From Geranomyces variabilis (lineage: Eukaryota > Chytridiomycota > Chytridiomycetes > Spizellomycetales > Powellomycetaceae), in contig JADGJP010000015.1 in assembly GCA_027603065.1 (NCBI GenBank), positions 1 to 64,000 on the forward strand: DNA of 64,000 nucleotides. Direction: 5' to 3'. Made by a program: the position numbers and the translations under genes. A model generated the notes under the pieces. It searched no databases. It had not been told where the DNA came from and saw nothing but the letters and a program-made list of their open reading frames with translations. Positions within the stretch are counted from its first letter, which is position 1, and each line of letters begins with the position of its first letter. Shown one piece after another: positions 22,239-33,480 of the stretch.

Positions 22239-25200
22239 ATGTCAAGCTCCGCCATGTTACGCAAAGCGCTACCTGACGAATTGTTCCTGGACATATTAAA
22301 GCATCTACCCTGGAAAGAGCTTTGGCGGTGGGTCGAGCGTCCGCCCTAGACGATGCGCTCAGTTGCTAAACATCGTTCACCCTCTTCTCCTTCGGACCAG
22401 GTGCCGTGCCGTGTGCCGCCTCTTTCGTGACCAATTTGAGAGCGCTTTTCCTTATACGCTGCTGAGAGACAGCAAGTCGTCGTACGAGTTTGCGTGCAAG
22501 CATGAGCTAACCAGCCAAGCTCCGCCTTTGGTTCTTTACACTACCACAGACGGTTTCCACGGCGACGAACTGCGATGGCTCCGCCCACATAGCTACAATC
22601 CGGACAACGAGGCCATTACGTTTATCCCGGTAACTGTGTTAATGCGGAATGATGCGAAGTGTGCGCAATGCGACGAACAGGCTGCCGCCAATCCACGGTT
22701 TTTCGCCCCACACCATGTCCCAACGGTCACTTCAGAAAAGGACAGCCTCTTCTGCACAGATTCCGGTGGAAATAGCTCGACTGTAACGGCAAGATTTGAA
22801 GGATGGCCATTGGCTGGCCGTGTTTCCCTTACGTGCGATGTGTGGAGTCTTCCGCAAGCGTACCTTGCGTCGAGAAAGGAAGGGTCGCTTAACTACAAAA
22901 AGCCGGCCGTTGTGAAGTTTCGGAGCATGGATCATGTGCGTATCTCTCCGTGCCCGAGCATTGCACACGCCCGTGACACTTAATTGTTGCTTAAAGGAAT
23001 ATTCCTGCACCGCACTATCAGTCGATAATTTTACCTATAAGACGTGCACATACCAAATAGATTCCTTTACGGCAAGTATTCCGTGGATTCTGCAAGGGAT
23101 CACAGCAGGACATGTTCGCGCAACTGGGCTTCAGCCGCGGCTGATGCGTCAGCTGGCAAAGCGACTCGAAGACTCCGACGCTTCCCATGCCCAGTTGATT
23201 GCCTCGAACTGCGAACTGGTGTACAAGGACAGTCCGTTCAAAAAACTTCGACGGTCCGTCCGTCCTGACATTTTTGACGAACTCATGTTTTACCCTGAGA
23301 TTCAAGAAGCGGTGGGATCTACCCGGATGTGGACTACTAAGCCTAGCACTCCCAGCAACGCACTCGATCCGGCGAAGTGGCAGGAATGGCTCGACTGGCT
23401 CTATTTAACCTTTTTCATGGTAACATGCTGACTCTTTGACACCGGCATCACTGTGAGCGGCCAAATTCTAAGAATACGCTTGCAGAAACTAGGTTTAGGT
23501 TACGATGGAAAAACATTTGTCCCAGTTATGGAGAAGATCACTTCTGAATCACCCGAGTGGAGGAAGGCGCCAGTCTCAGCCTTCGAGACCGTGGTTGGCT
23601 CCTGTTTTGATCGCCTCATGAGGTGGTTGGAGCTGCCAGGACCGCTGTTCCGCTCCACTCGTTTTCTGCGAATGGTTGGCCGGACCGACGCCACAGCCGC
23701 CTGGCTTATTCATCGTTGGCAAGGTTTGCAAAAGCCCCGACACCAGCCCTCTTCGTCTATTAATCTGTTTGCTTTTTGGTCCATTCCAGATAAGGCTATT
23801 AAATTAGCCTTGTCACTAGAGACCGCCCTACCGTGTAGCGAACCGCACTCGGGCCGTTACACGCGACTAGCCTGGTATGCGCTTCGCAGCCCTGGGTTTT
23901 GTGCCGCCTACGCGCGAGCCGGTATAAGGTTTTCAAGTCAGGAGGGAATCGATTGGAGATCAAGTCGGTTTGACGATCGGCTGAATGAAATGGAGAAAGT
24001 GGTCGTTTTCGGCATGCGCTATGCTGCCAGTCCGATAGCGTACCTCAGAGATCTGCTAACTACCAACCCGCGAGCTTGGGCTTGGGGCCACCCCAACATA
24101 AAGGCATTCCTCGTAAACACATGGTGGTGGTCCATGCTGTACGAGGGTCTGGTGCCGCTGGCCGAGATCAACCAAGACGATGAATCGCAACTCATTAAAA
24201 AGTGCGCGGGCGATTGGGCTTGGGCGGTTAGCCAGGTTCTGGAGAGAGACCCACCCGAGGGAAACAAACATATCAGTAACCGAGTATTTTGGGATATTGT
24301 GTCGCTTGGCAAACTCGACATCGCAAAAGGCGGCGCACGCGCCTTGCGCTCTGCAATTGCGGGCCGCCGCACGAATCTTGTTCGCGAGCTGTTGGTCCAA
24401 GGCGGCCCGCGGATAGGAGACCCGATTTACGACCAAATATTCATCGCCGCTATCGATCCACATCACGTCGAAGCCAATAAAATACTCGAGATGCTGATAC
24501 ACATACCGGAGGCGCGACAAGTCGGCTGGGGAGCAGCAATGAACATGGCATTAGAGAAAGACCAGAGGTCGGCCTTCGGTGACGGTAACCCCTTCATTCG
24601 ACAAGCTATCAACATGCTAATTCGACATGTAGAGCCCGATCTTATCGACGCTAATACCTTTTATAAACTGGGCAAGCGCTTTGAGAATTGGTCCGAGCCT
24701 TTTCGCAGCACACAGATCACTGCGCTGTTTGACCATGTCGGGGCTTCAAAACTACTGGACCTCGCTAAGGAATGGAATAAAGATCGTTACTGCGATTACC
24801 AAGGGGGGCTTAGGATTCTCCGAAGTCTGCGATGCTTCGGGCTCGACCTTTCAAGTTTCGGTTTCGATGAACTTCTACATTTGGTACAGGCCAAATGCCC
24901 AGCGCACTTTGACCTGATTTTCGAGCTGGCAGCGTCGGATCCACAAAAGTTGCAGCGTGCCACGGTAGCATTCTTGCTGACCAGGGAACAATACACCGCC
25001 TTCCTGCCGTCTTCGCTCATAATCTCCCCATTTGGAGAGGTGCTGAATCACCTGTCACGGAACAGCAAATGGATGGTCATTCTTCACAAGGAGGTTCGGT
25101 TCACCGATCCAAGGACCGGTGGAACCCGCGAACTGACACCTCGCTTATTGACCTATCTAATGATGGAAAATGGGCTTTCGGCCTTTCTTGAGAATGCCAT

Positions 25201-26482
25201 ATGCGCCTTTCTTCCGGAACGAGCGCGCGTTGAGAACGTCAGGCCGGAGGGCTGGCAGCGAGTGCCTGTGATCAAAGGAATGTGCGATGGAATGGCCGAT
25301 TGGATGCGCGAGCACAGCGCTGAAGAATGCGACTCTGCAAAACAAGACATTGTCAAGCTCGTAACAACGTTGTACACACACTACGGTCTGAAGCGGTTAC
25401 GCCCAGTTTACTTCTGCAAAATAGCCAGCAGAAAGAATGTGGACGTCAGCAGGTTTTGGAAACCTGCACGGGTGCTGTGGAATCAGAGCGGGACTCTTCT
25501 CGCAAAAACAATCCGTGGGGGTTGGCGTGTGCTTATGATGATGAGCAAGCAACTTGGAGAGATGCAACGAAGGGATGAGCTGATGGAGACCGTGGAGGTA
25601 CTCAGTGGTTTTCTTCAGGAATGCAAACAAATCTCACAAGAAGAGGATGAACCCCTGACCATTTTTTTCGAGTCGATCGTGGAGCGGCTCGAGAAATTTC
25701 GGAGGCCAACTGGTCTGCCAATAAGGTTCATTGACAGTGCTATACGCCTGGGCTTACCGCGTCTATCACAAGTGTACGGCGTGGCCTTTGTGTTCGAAAC
25801 CCTTGGAATTGCCATCGCACGAGATGTTGACGTAGCCACGCAGGCGGAGCCCTACGGGTTCTCTTTTATTTACCCGGGAAGAAACGAGCCTGGACGGCAT
25901 GTCTTCGCGGGACCGGAACGGAAACGAGCTGTCCCGCGATGGGTAACCTTGATGTCTTTGCTGGCGGTCCCGCCCTCGTCTTACGACAAAACCCAAACGC
26001 AACGCCTCCAGAATTTTCTCTGCGGTGTCTCGTCCCATATTCTGGCAATGAGATCCGCAGACGAGAGGGCCGAGTTTGTCGCTGTTGCGCTCCCCGCGCT
26101 CCACCGCCACATCTCTGAGGTTCTAGCAATAGCGAATCCTGATACAAGCCTCACACCAGCGTTAGGCAAGCTCCTTGCTGCCGCCCAACATCGTGGAATC
26201 GACGAGCTTTGTTCGATGTTCCAGGATGCTACTCAGCCTACAGAAGCCGTGTCTGGTGCCTTCCAGAGCCCCGCAATATTCAACATCAAGTGGACACTCC
26301 CGCCTGCGTCGCTTGACCCTCCCCACCTACTTGGGTTACCATCATCAACACAAGCATTTACAAACCCGTATGCGCCTGCGCAGGCGGAATCGACGACTCA
26401 AACGTTGAACGCCGAAGGACCTAGAGGCAACGAGGCGAGGAGACCGACGCCAGCGAACAGTGACTCTGACGGTGACCGCTGA
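22239..26482 (+). CDS. Large F-box protein with helical repeat region
   Basis: Exons are 22239-22327, 22401-22935, 22997-23419 and 23486-26482, all in phase, giving about 1347 residues. The introns are 61-73 nt; the first has branch point TTGCTAAAC. The F-box is at about 8-46 (LPDELFLDILKHLPWKELWR, then CRAVCRLFRDQF across the first junction). The long C-terminal part is helical and holds ankyrin-like pieces (RALRSAIAGRRTNLVRELLV) but no regular ankyrin array. It ends in a low-complexity acidic tail (NSDSDGDR). It is probably an SCF ubiquitin-ligase adaptor whose C-terminus binds an unknown target. The join between exon 3 and the long fourth exon (GTAACA ... TTGCAG) is the least certain part; two adjacent genes remain possible. 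Confidence 0.65.
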
Positions 26483-27080
26483 CGCCTTCTGGCTTGCCTG
26501 TGGGATTGGGGCGCGCAACTCTAGCCCCACCTGTTGACGCGATCCGAGTCGTAAAATCGAGAGCGCCTGGGCGTCACGTCCTTTCCGGCAGACCTGCCAT
26601 GGCGATAGACCTGCAAACCACCACAATGGCACCCCTGTGCTTGGGGGTAGCACGACGCTGGCTGGGGCCATGTTTAATAGCGACCTACAAGCCAGCTGTA
26701 TTGAGCATAGCAATCTTCCTCCAGTTTATCAATGAAACTCCGTATTATCAGTGCCCAAGGTTGTGCGGTGGGGTACGAGAGAGACAGAGTTACTGAAGGT
26801 TCAATAGGCCTCTCGTCTTGCTCGCCTGGTTCGCCAAGGCAATCCCAATGTCCTTCGGAGGCTCTTCTCCCGTCTTATGACCGCTGCGACCGAGCGCGTG
26901 CGCATTTTTCGGGTCGTGAGAAGGGGGGGGGGGAGAGATCCAGGTAGCTGGACCGCCCGTGGAAGCTTGCGAACACTTGTTGCGGGGAGTTTGCTTGCCA
27001 GCAGGCGCACAAAGAGTGAGAAAGTGGTTTTATTAAAGTCATACAACAGGTATGTGTCCTGTGCGGAGAGGGTCAATGGA

Positions 27081-27278
27081 ATGGAATGGCCGACATGGCT
27101 CTGTGGTCTCAGGCTGAGAGCCAAGCAGCAGAGCGAGGCGAAATGCGGCGGCGACGAACATGGAGAAAAGCCTGAGAGACAAACACTCCGTTGTGACTTG
27201 TTGCCGCCCAACACTGCGCTTTACCAAGTTTAGCCACTAATAGCCATGTGTGTTTGTTGGCACAAGGCGCACAAGGGA
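27081..27278 (+). repeat. Dispersed repeat, copy B
   Basis: It shares three ordered blocks with 18991-19143: ATGGAATGGCCGACATGGCT, the 30-base block at 27170-27199 with one mismatch, and AAGGCGCACAAGGGA at 27264-27278. Spacing before the last block is longer by about 64 bases than in copy A. Confidence 0.75.
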
Positions 27279-28260
27279 CAAGGTAGGCCCGCGTAGGGGT
27301 TAACGTACAAACAGCTTTTTGACATAACTTTCTACGCATCCTAACTGTCAAAACTGTGACATTTTTTTGATGTGACATTACGGGCGGGGTGGTGGGCGGG
27401 GGATAATAGATGACGGGGGGATAGGCAGTATTATCACAGACGCTGGGGCGAAATTGGGACGGCAGAACGCGGCGGCTGCCCTACGATTCTCCGTTACGAG
27501 GCGCCTCCTGCTGGTCGCTGGCGGATTCGTCCCGTAGGCGGCAGGTCTGGAGCTGATCCGCATTTCAATGTTCTCCTAAGGCCATAGTAGATTAATAAAT
27601 CATTAAAAGGGAACTAGGTGGTGCTACCCATTGAAAGTGCACTTTATCCTCTACAAAGGAGAACGACCCATACTGCAACCAACTAGGGCCGCCGAAATAT
27701 AGCAGTGCTACGCGCAGCAACCGGCTCGCGTTAGCTGCCAGCCAGCGCCCGATCAGAATGCTGCTGACATACAGTACATATATATAGGCCACAATCGTTG
27801 CAACACTTTAGCTTTTCAGCAACGGGCGGACTCTATTTAAGGAACAGAAAACGGGGCTGTGTTCTCTAATGATATATGCACGGACGGGGCTGACAAGCAT
27901 ATCCGCCGTGGCGGCACATCTGGCTAAACTTAGTGGTAAACCGCGGGTGTCGCCCCCCTTACCCTCCACCCCCACCCCAATGTCAAAAAAAAGTTGAAAA
28001 AAGCGCCGCTAAAGTTCCAAGTGATAAACAAACATGCAGTTGGCTCGACACAGATACAGTATGGCCGGGCGCGAAAAAGTCAAAAGCCGGGTAAAGATGT
28101 CAATTCATACAGTACGTACATGTACAGTACAGTACAGTACTAAGTTGGGCCATGTGTGGGCGGCGGGTGGGTGTTTGTTAATAGCGCCTCCGCCCACGCA
28201 GCCGCGCAACAAGGCGCACAAGGGACAAGCCGCTCTTTTTCCTCGGTGCATATAAATCCA

Positions 28261-28411
28261 CACCCCCATTCCTTCTAGCCCATTCCCAACCGCTCGCAAT
28301 TCCCTAACCCCACCCCCCGTACCAATTCCTTCTAGCCTTCCCAACTGCTCGCAACGTCAACCCTAGCCCACCCCCGTACCAATTTCTTCTAGCCCATTCC
28401 CAACCGCTCGC
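28261..28411 (+). repeat. Three tandem promoter repeats ending at the start codon
   Basis: A unit of about 40-50 bases with CCTTCTAGCCCATTCCCAAC and CGCTCGCA occurs at about 28261-28299, 28311-28354 and 28371-28411. The third copy ends CGCTCGC directly before the ATG at 28412, while the other copies read CGCTCGCAA and TGCTCGCAA. This pyrimidine-rich array forms the 5' leader or core promoter of the NTPase gene. Confidence 0.8.
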
Positions 28412-30736
28412 ATGGCTTCCCTTTCTAACTGCCCCTTTTACCTTGGCAAGTGTCCCAATGCAGTTGGAAACTGGTCCCGTAGAAACCTCTACGCCTTGCT
28501 CTCCTTGTTGCCCCTCTCTGAAGAGCAAGCAAGCGTCGAGGGCGTCCTGTCCTACTTGATCTGTCTTCCGCAGAACGCGGGAAACTCTGTACCCCCTTCA
28601 GCCGGACGATGGATTTTGGACGCTGGCCTTGACGAATTCGAGGTGCGAAGCATGTTCGCCCGCAAGCCCGACTTCCAAGACTTAGTGGAGGCGTCAAAAA
28701 CGCCGTCAAGCTCAGGCACCTCTTCAGCCGAGCTTAAAATGTGGCAAATCGCATTCTCCGGCGAGCTATACCGCCAGCCCGTCGACCCAGTCGACCACAT
28801 TTTCGGAGAGCTCTGCAAACGATACGAGCTTTTACGAGACCGACTTTATGCAGTTCCTTGCGTAGCCATCGTTCAGGGAAGCTGCACGGGAAAGTCTCGC
28901 ACGCTGCAGGAGCTATCCGCGCGCCTCCCTGTCCTATACCTTTCATTCCAGAGAGATTCCGTCGCGTACCCACCAGCAACACCTGAGCTCTTTGACCGAC
29001 TCAGTGCCGCTGCATCCGTATCTATGGAGAAGCTACAATTTGTGTTCCTTTCGGTCGTTTTGAACGTGCTTGAATTTGCTGTCCACTTGCCCGTATCGCA
29101 AGAAGAGCTCTCAAGAGCTTTAATGACCACGTTAAACAGCTCGGCCCCCTGGAGAGCCATCTGGGACAAGGCGGATACTTCAAGTCGCGAGGAAGGGAGT
29201 TTGGTGGAACACATCCGGACTTTAGTCCTTGCCCTCCCGGCATCGCGGTCGTCCGGCCCCCGATTCGTCGTGGTGTTGGACGAGGCTAGGGCGGTCATGA
29301 CTGGTGACATGCTTCGGGGTATCGAGCACTGTATGGAACTTTTGCGCGATGCGAAGATCCTATTCGTGGTGGCCGATACCACCTCGGCCGTCGGCGACCT
29401 TGCTCCGGAAGCCGCGCTGCATCCATCTGCTCGGGTTCGCGCTCGCCAACGAGAGCTCTTGCCGCCCATTTTTACCCTTCCCACCATGGATCTCTTGAAA
29501 CCAGAGATTTCTGGACAATGGGGCGAGCATCATGTCCAAGATATTTTGAGAGCGCTCACATCATTTGGGCGACCGGTTTGGAGCGCTATGTTTCGCGCGC
29601 AGTTCACAGTCGATCGAATCATCACCTTCGCTATCGCAAAGCTGTGGTGCTCGGCCACCTCTTCGGTCGAAAGCATGACACTGCCGGTGGCGTTGTCCCT
29701 CCTTTCGTCCCGAGTGGTTCTATCGGTGGCGCCATCGTCGCAGCTGGCAGCGGACCTGATCGCTAGCCACATGGGAACATGCGTGGGGCTGTCTGCAGCG
29801 CGAGACATGGTATATGCTATGTTCCCCTCAGATCCACTACTTTCAGAAGCCGCGGCCACGTCTTTGAGTCGGGCGGGCTTCCGAAGTGCCGCATTGCGAA
29901 GGTTGACATCGGCATTAAGTACCGGCGTCGTCAACACTGGCACTCGTGGGGAACTCGCGGCGCAACTGCTTCTGTGCGCTGTCAAGGACTCGGTTTGTCA
30001 GAGATTGGCTGACAACGTCGTTGTGTATTCGGTGCCGGTGCCCTTATTGGACGTCCTTACCGAGCTGTGTCCCTTCTCAGCGGACCTTACGGGCCTTGAA
30101 CACTTTGCGAACAGATTTCACCCCACCGTATGCTTTACTCACTTTGCGCAGGTGGTGTACCCGGTAGCACTGTCGAACCTTGAACACTTTTACAAACGTC
30201 GTGTCGCGATCGTGTGCAAGGCTTTGCAGCGCGGAGCCGATTTGCTACTGCCATTTGCATACCAAGTTGCGGGACGGACCGCATACTCGGTTCTTGCGGT
30301 CCAAGTTAAAGCAATGCAGTACGCGGACCCAAGCTTCCCCGAAAGCGCCACAACTTTCCTGTTGCCAAATTACGTACTTGACCCAAACGAACCTGTCGGC
30401 GACGACATTCCTGCACTGGGATTGTATCTACAACTGGGCGAGTGCATTCGCCAGCCTCACGGTGCAGGGGTTTTGCGCATGACCAAGGAGCCACGGCAGT
30501 CTACGGACATTGAAAACAGGCTGTCTCTTGCTGTTATTGGCTTGGATGCGATGAGGGCCTTGCAAAACGTCGACGATCTGCGCCAATCGCTAGCCAAGCT
30601 CATCGTGGCATATCCGGACCCCGTTAACATGATTGATGATGATGACAGCAAATACGCCATGAAGCGCATGCTCGGCCCCATGTACGGATGCACGCCGGTG
30701 TTGACGCCCGCCACGTCAATGACAGCATTATCGTAA
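28412..30736 (+). CDS. P-loop NTPase protein of unknown role
   Basis: One intact exon of 774 codons. The Walker A motif GSCTGKS lies at residues 156-162 within VAIVQGSCTGKSRTLQEL, and the Walker B motif is RFVVVLDEA with Asp290-Glu291. A likely sensor-type strand follows (ILFVVADTTSA). The C-terminal 450 residues are helical and match no domain I know. The plan (about 150-residue leader, one P-loop ATPase with a degenerate leader before it, long helical tail) resembles the NTPase part of Crinkler-type and related STAND-like proteins common in chytrids and other fungi, but I see no Crinkler header, so this stays a comparison. No signal peptide or membrane helix is seen. Three tandem repeats abut the start codon. 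Confidence 0.7.
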   Translation: MASLSNCPFYLGKCPNAVGNWSRRNLYALLSLLPLSEEQASVEGVLSYLICLPQNAGNSVPPSAGRWILDAGLDEFEVRSMFARKPDFQDLVEASKTPSSSGTSSAELKMWQIAFSGELYRQPVDPVDHIFGELCKRYELLRDRLYAVPCVAIVQGSCTGKSRTLQELSARLPVLYLSFQRDSVAYPPATPELFDRLSAAASVSMEKLQFVFLSVVLNVLEFAVHLPVSQEELSRALMTTLNSSAPWRAIWDKADTSSREEGSLVEHIRTLVLALPASRSSGPRFVVVLDEARAVMTGDMLRGIEHCMELLRDAKILFVVADTTSAVGDLAPEAALHPSARVRARQRELLPPIFTLPTMDLLKPEISGQWGEHHVQDILRALTSFGRPVWSAMFRAQFTVDRIITFAIAKLWCSATSSVESMTLPVALSLLSSRVVLSVAPSSQLAADLIASHMGTCVGLSAARDMVYAMFPSDPLLSEAAATSLSRAGFRSAALRRLTSALSTGVVNTGTRGELAAQLLLCAVKDSVCQRLADNVVVYSVPVPLLDVLTELCPFSADLTGLEHFANRFHPTVCFTHFAQVVYPVALSNLEHFYKRRVAIVCKALQRGADLLLPFAYQVAGRTAYSVLAVQVKAMQYADPSFPESATTFLLPNYVLDPNEPVGDDIPALGLYLQLGECIRQPHGAGVLRMTKEPRQSTDIENRLSLAVIGLDAMRALQNVDDLRQSLAKLIVAYPDPVNMIDDDDSKYAMKRMLGPMYGCTPVLTPATSMTALS

Positions 30737-30806
30737 TTCCCAATTGGAAATATCGCGCCATAGTTTGTATTCATTTTTTTCTTTTCGCGAGGCCCGAACC
30801 CTGCCG

Positions 30807-30877
30807 CATTCCCAGCACCCCGGAAAGCGCTCAGGGGGCTGCGACGACTCTGAGAGCTTTCCGGGATACTGGAAATG
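30807..30877. repeat. Inverted repeat after the NTPase gene
   Basis: Arms 30807-30834 and 30850-30877 are 28 bases each with about four mismatches and a 15-base loop. The core is CCCGGAAAGC paired with GCTTTCCGGG. It lies 70 bases past the stop codon and could shape the 3' end of the transcript or be a tiny fold-back element. Confidence 0.7.
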
Positions 30878-31675
30878 TAGTTCCTTAGTTGGGATAACTT
30901 CAGTTCCGGAAAATGTGATTCGCAGTCGTCGTTCTTCGTTCTTTCGGTGCCATGTTCTTAAAAATGACCGTCTCAGGTGGGCGGGGCTTTCTTCTGGCCA
31001 TTCCATCCGTGACCCGCTGAGTGAAAGGCTGCCGCTGAACTACCCCCTGCATTTGGAAAAGATCATGACCGATGGTTTCAGGGCCGTAGCCAACTAAGCT
31101 TCATGTCGCTCCCGATGACGCCCGCCCAGAAAGTCTCGCCCAAAGTGCTCAATGATATATCTTTTGTTAAACCATTAATTTGGTGGAATCAAGCCCTCGC
31201 TTCACGAGCCACCACCGTTACAGAAACGAATGTGTTTAAAGGCCACGACCGAGCGTCCGTTGCACTTGTGAGGCGCGCGAAACCCATGACAGCTAACCTA
31301 TGAAGAGTTCAAATGAATGCGAGCTTGCCGGGCAAATCTTTGAGTGTGGCCTTAGCCGCCGTCATCACAGTAAAGATCTATAAACGGAAATGAAAATGCT
31401 TGCTACCCTAAAATAATGCGCAAAGGCAAAGCCTTCGTGCATGCGAGCTGCGCCCGTCTCGTTCAATGCGTCCTGGGTCCTGGTGGAAGAAACGCCGCCA
31501 AGATCGTTGGCGGTAAAGATTTCGCCAGGTCCGGCCGTACAGGCCTATGAGTGACAAAACCTGTTAACGTGCTAAGGTCCGAGGCAGGCTGCGTTTGACA
31601 ACAGCCGGCGACAACGTGAAAAAAATCCTGTGCGAGCGCTTCGAAGAATGGGGCGGCGATTATGACTTTTTAGTC
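30878..31675. other. Intergenic region, nothing recognised
   Basis: Small ORFs only, with no domain or splice support. Confidence 0.4.
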
Positions 31676-32825
31676 CTAACGGGCGCTGGGCACGTGCTGC
31701 CAGTGAAGTATGGCGGGATCGTAACTAGCTATCATGCGTAGCAGCTCGTCGGGCAGCAAAAAGTGATTGCCAACTGCTTTTTTGATGAGCGCAAACTTGA
31801 AATCGGTTGCGAGAGCGTGCGGCACGTTAAAAAGCGTGAAGCTATCCTCATTGATCTTTGCAGCAATGGCAAACATAAGTTCCACTTGATGGCAGCGAGA
31901 CGTTTGCACACCACCAAATTTCAAGATCAATTCCTTGTATGGATCAAGCACCGGGTCTGCTTCGGCCTCTTCCTCTTCGACCGTGTAATCGGGGTGCCAG
32001 CGGCCGTGCCATAATTTTTTCTCCGGATCTTTGAAGAGGAGTCAGCCGCGAGACTGGAGGCAAATCGTCATGCTCTACAAAGCTGGTCAGAAGTTGTTCG
32101 TCAAAGCACGAGACTACCGTTCCGTAGCTGTAAGCGGACATGGCATTGCCAATAAGTCTCGCAGATGAGCGGTCGCGGACGGTTGCATACCAACCAGTGC
32201 AAGAGTCGCAATCGCCAAAATTGATTTGCATACGAAAGGTATACTCGGTCCCAGAGGCGTCAATGAGATCAAAGTCGATAAACCTCTCCGTGCAAAGCGC
32301 ATTGTGATTAGACTCGCCATCAACAAGCAACGGGTCGTAGCGCTCCTCCCTCATCCCGCGAACAATGCGGACAAATTGCACAGGCCGCACGTTTACTTGG
32401 GCCTCGAGGTAGAGCGGCGGATATGGATTATCGAGGTAACGATTTAAAGCCCGCCTCTGCTTGTCCGGGTCCTTGGCCCATTGGTGACTGTTGGTGTGGC
32501 GAACTGCGGAGTGGTCGTCGTTGATGCGGGCGTGGTAGGCGCAGCAGCTACCGTCAAAGTAGTCATAAACGGAGTGGCGATAGTCATGGTCCGTTTTCTT
32601 GGACACCATAACGCCGGGCGAACACCGCAATTGAAAATCCATGTCTTCAAAGTTGGGGAAAACTGGATACGGGTTTTGCTCGGCCAGAGCGCGCCAGGCG
32701 CAAGCATAACACTTGCAGTCGCCGCTTGCCTTCCAAGGATGAGGCGGCTCTGACGGCGGTGGGAACTCGGCGGTGCGAGGATGGCACTTTGGGTCAAAAT
32801 ATAACAGGCCGTCGGGTCCGCGCAT
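31676..32825 (-). CDS. Uncharacterised protein, probably two exons
   Basis: The N-terminal frame starts at the ATG at 32825 (MRGPDGLLYFDPKCHPRTAE) and runs to about SCFDEQLLTSF; a second frame continues DPEKKLWHGRWHPDY, an acidic stretch (VEEEEAEA) and DPYKELILKFGG to the stop at 31676. The end reads LPDELLRMIASYDPAILHW, which is F-box-like in its first residues but lies at the C-terminus. A 50-nt stretch starting GTAGAG with a CTGAC branch and CAAAG end sits between them, but its phase does not fit, so either another splice is used or the frame is shifted. I do not recognise the family. CDCK-type pairs (CKCYAC, CDSC) hint at metal or disulfide sites. Confidence 0.5.
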
Positions 32826-32832
32826 GTTGTAA

Positions 32833-33480
32833 GTGAGTGGACGGAAATTGCAGAATGCCCAAAATCGGCGGCTTCAAGTCCCTGGCGAAGTTGCGCGACG
32901 CGAAGTCGAACGCTTTCAACAGCTGGCACACATCATTTTGAGAGGTCAACATTGCACTGCCTTAGCGCTGCAGAACGTTGACCTCCACCCGCGCAACATC
33001 ATGGTGGACAGCGGCCGCATTACAGCCATCTTGGACTGGGACGGCGCCCTGTCGCTCCCGACTCGCCTAGCACTAGATTATCCAGGCTTTCTTGCGGACG
33101 GGGAGGACGAGACCGAGGAGCGGAGATTGAAAGAGGCATACGACGAGGTGTTGACGTCGTTGAGCGAAGAGACCCTGGTCGAATACCTTCCCGCCACTCT
33201 CACCTGTGAACACAATGGTCCCACTGGCCCAGCAGCGGCAATGACTAGCGGAAAGAAAAACATCCACCATTGGCAACTTGCGTCGTCGACTTGGCTCGCC
33301 TCCGCCCCCTGCAGTCGCTGATGTAGAACACCTCGAGTACCTGCTGGATCACTGGCACGGCACGAGACCGATCGGCGCCCCAATTCTCGGTCGCTCGCTT
33401 CATGAAGGCCGTCAAGCTGCTCTTGTCTCGCGGAGCAGCGATCGAGGTTGGATACCACACTATCGATCATGACCTGCATG
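32833..33480 (+). pseudogene. APH-like phosphotransferase C-lobe fragment plus ankyrin-like scrap
   Basis: The segment NVDLHPRNIMVDSGRITAIL followed by DWDGALSLPTRLALDYPGFL is the catalytic loop and metal loop of the aminoglycoside/choline phosphotransferase-like fold (usual form H-G-D-L-H-x-x-N ... I-D-W-E). The first His is replaced by Asn. The whole N-lobe is missing, there is no ATG in the frame, and the frame ends at 33321. Just after it, in another frame, MKAVKLLLSRGAAIEVG resembles an ankyrin helix pair. The region looks like gene debris. Confidence 0.55.

Larger units (their letters stand above)
26483..28411. other. Repeat-rich intergenic region
   Basis: No gene is supported. It holds a poly-G run near 26925, copy B of the dispersed repeat, a GTACA/CAGTA-type microsatellite near 28110-28143, and tandem repeats directly before the next gene. 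Confidence 0.6.

Noticed and set aside
28110-28143. CAGTA/GTACA microsatellite as a regulatory site
   Set aside because: Similar short GTACAGTA palindromes occur elsewhere (about 38250, 55880, 57535) with no common gene context.
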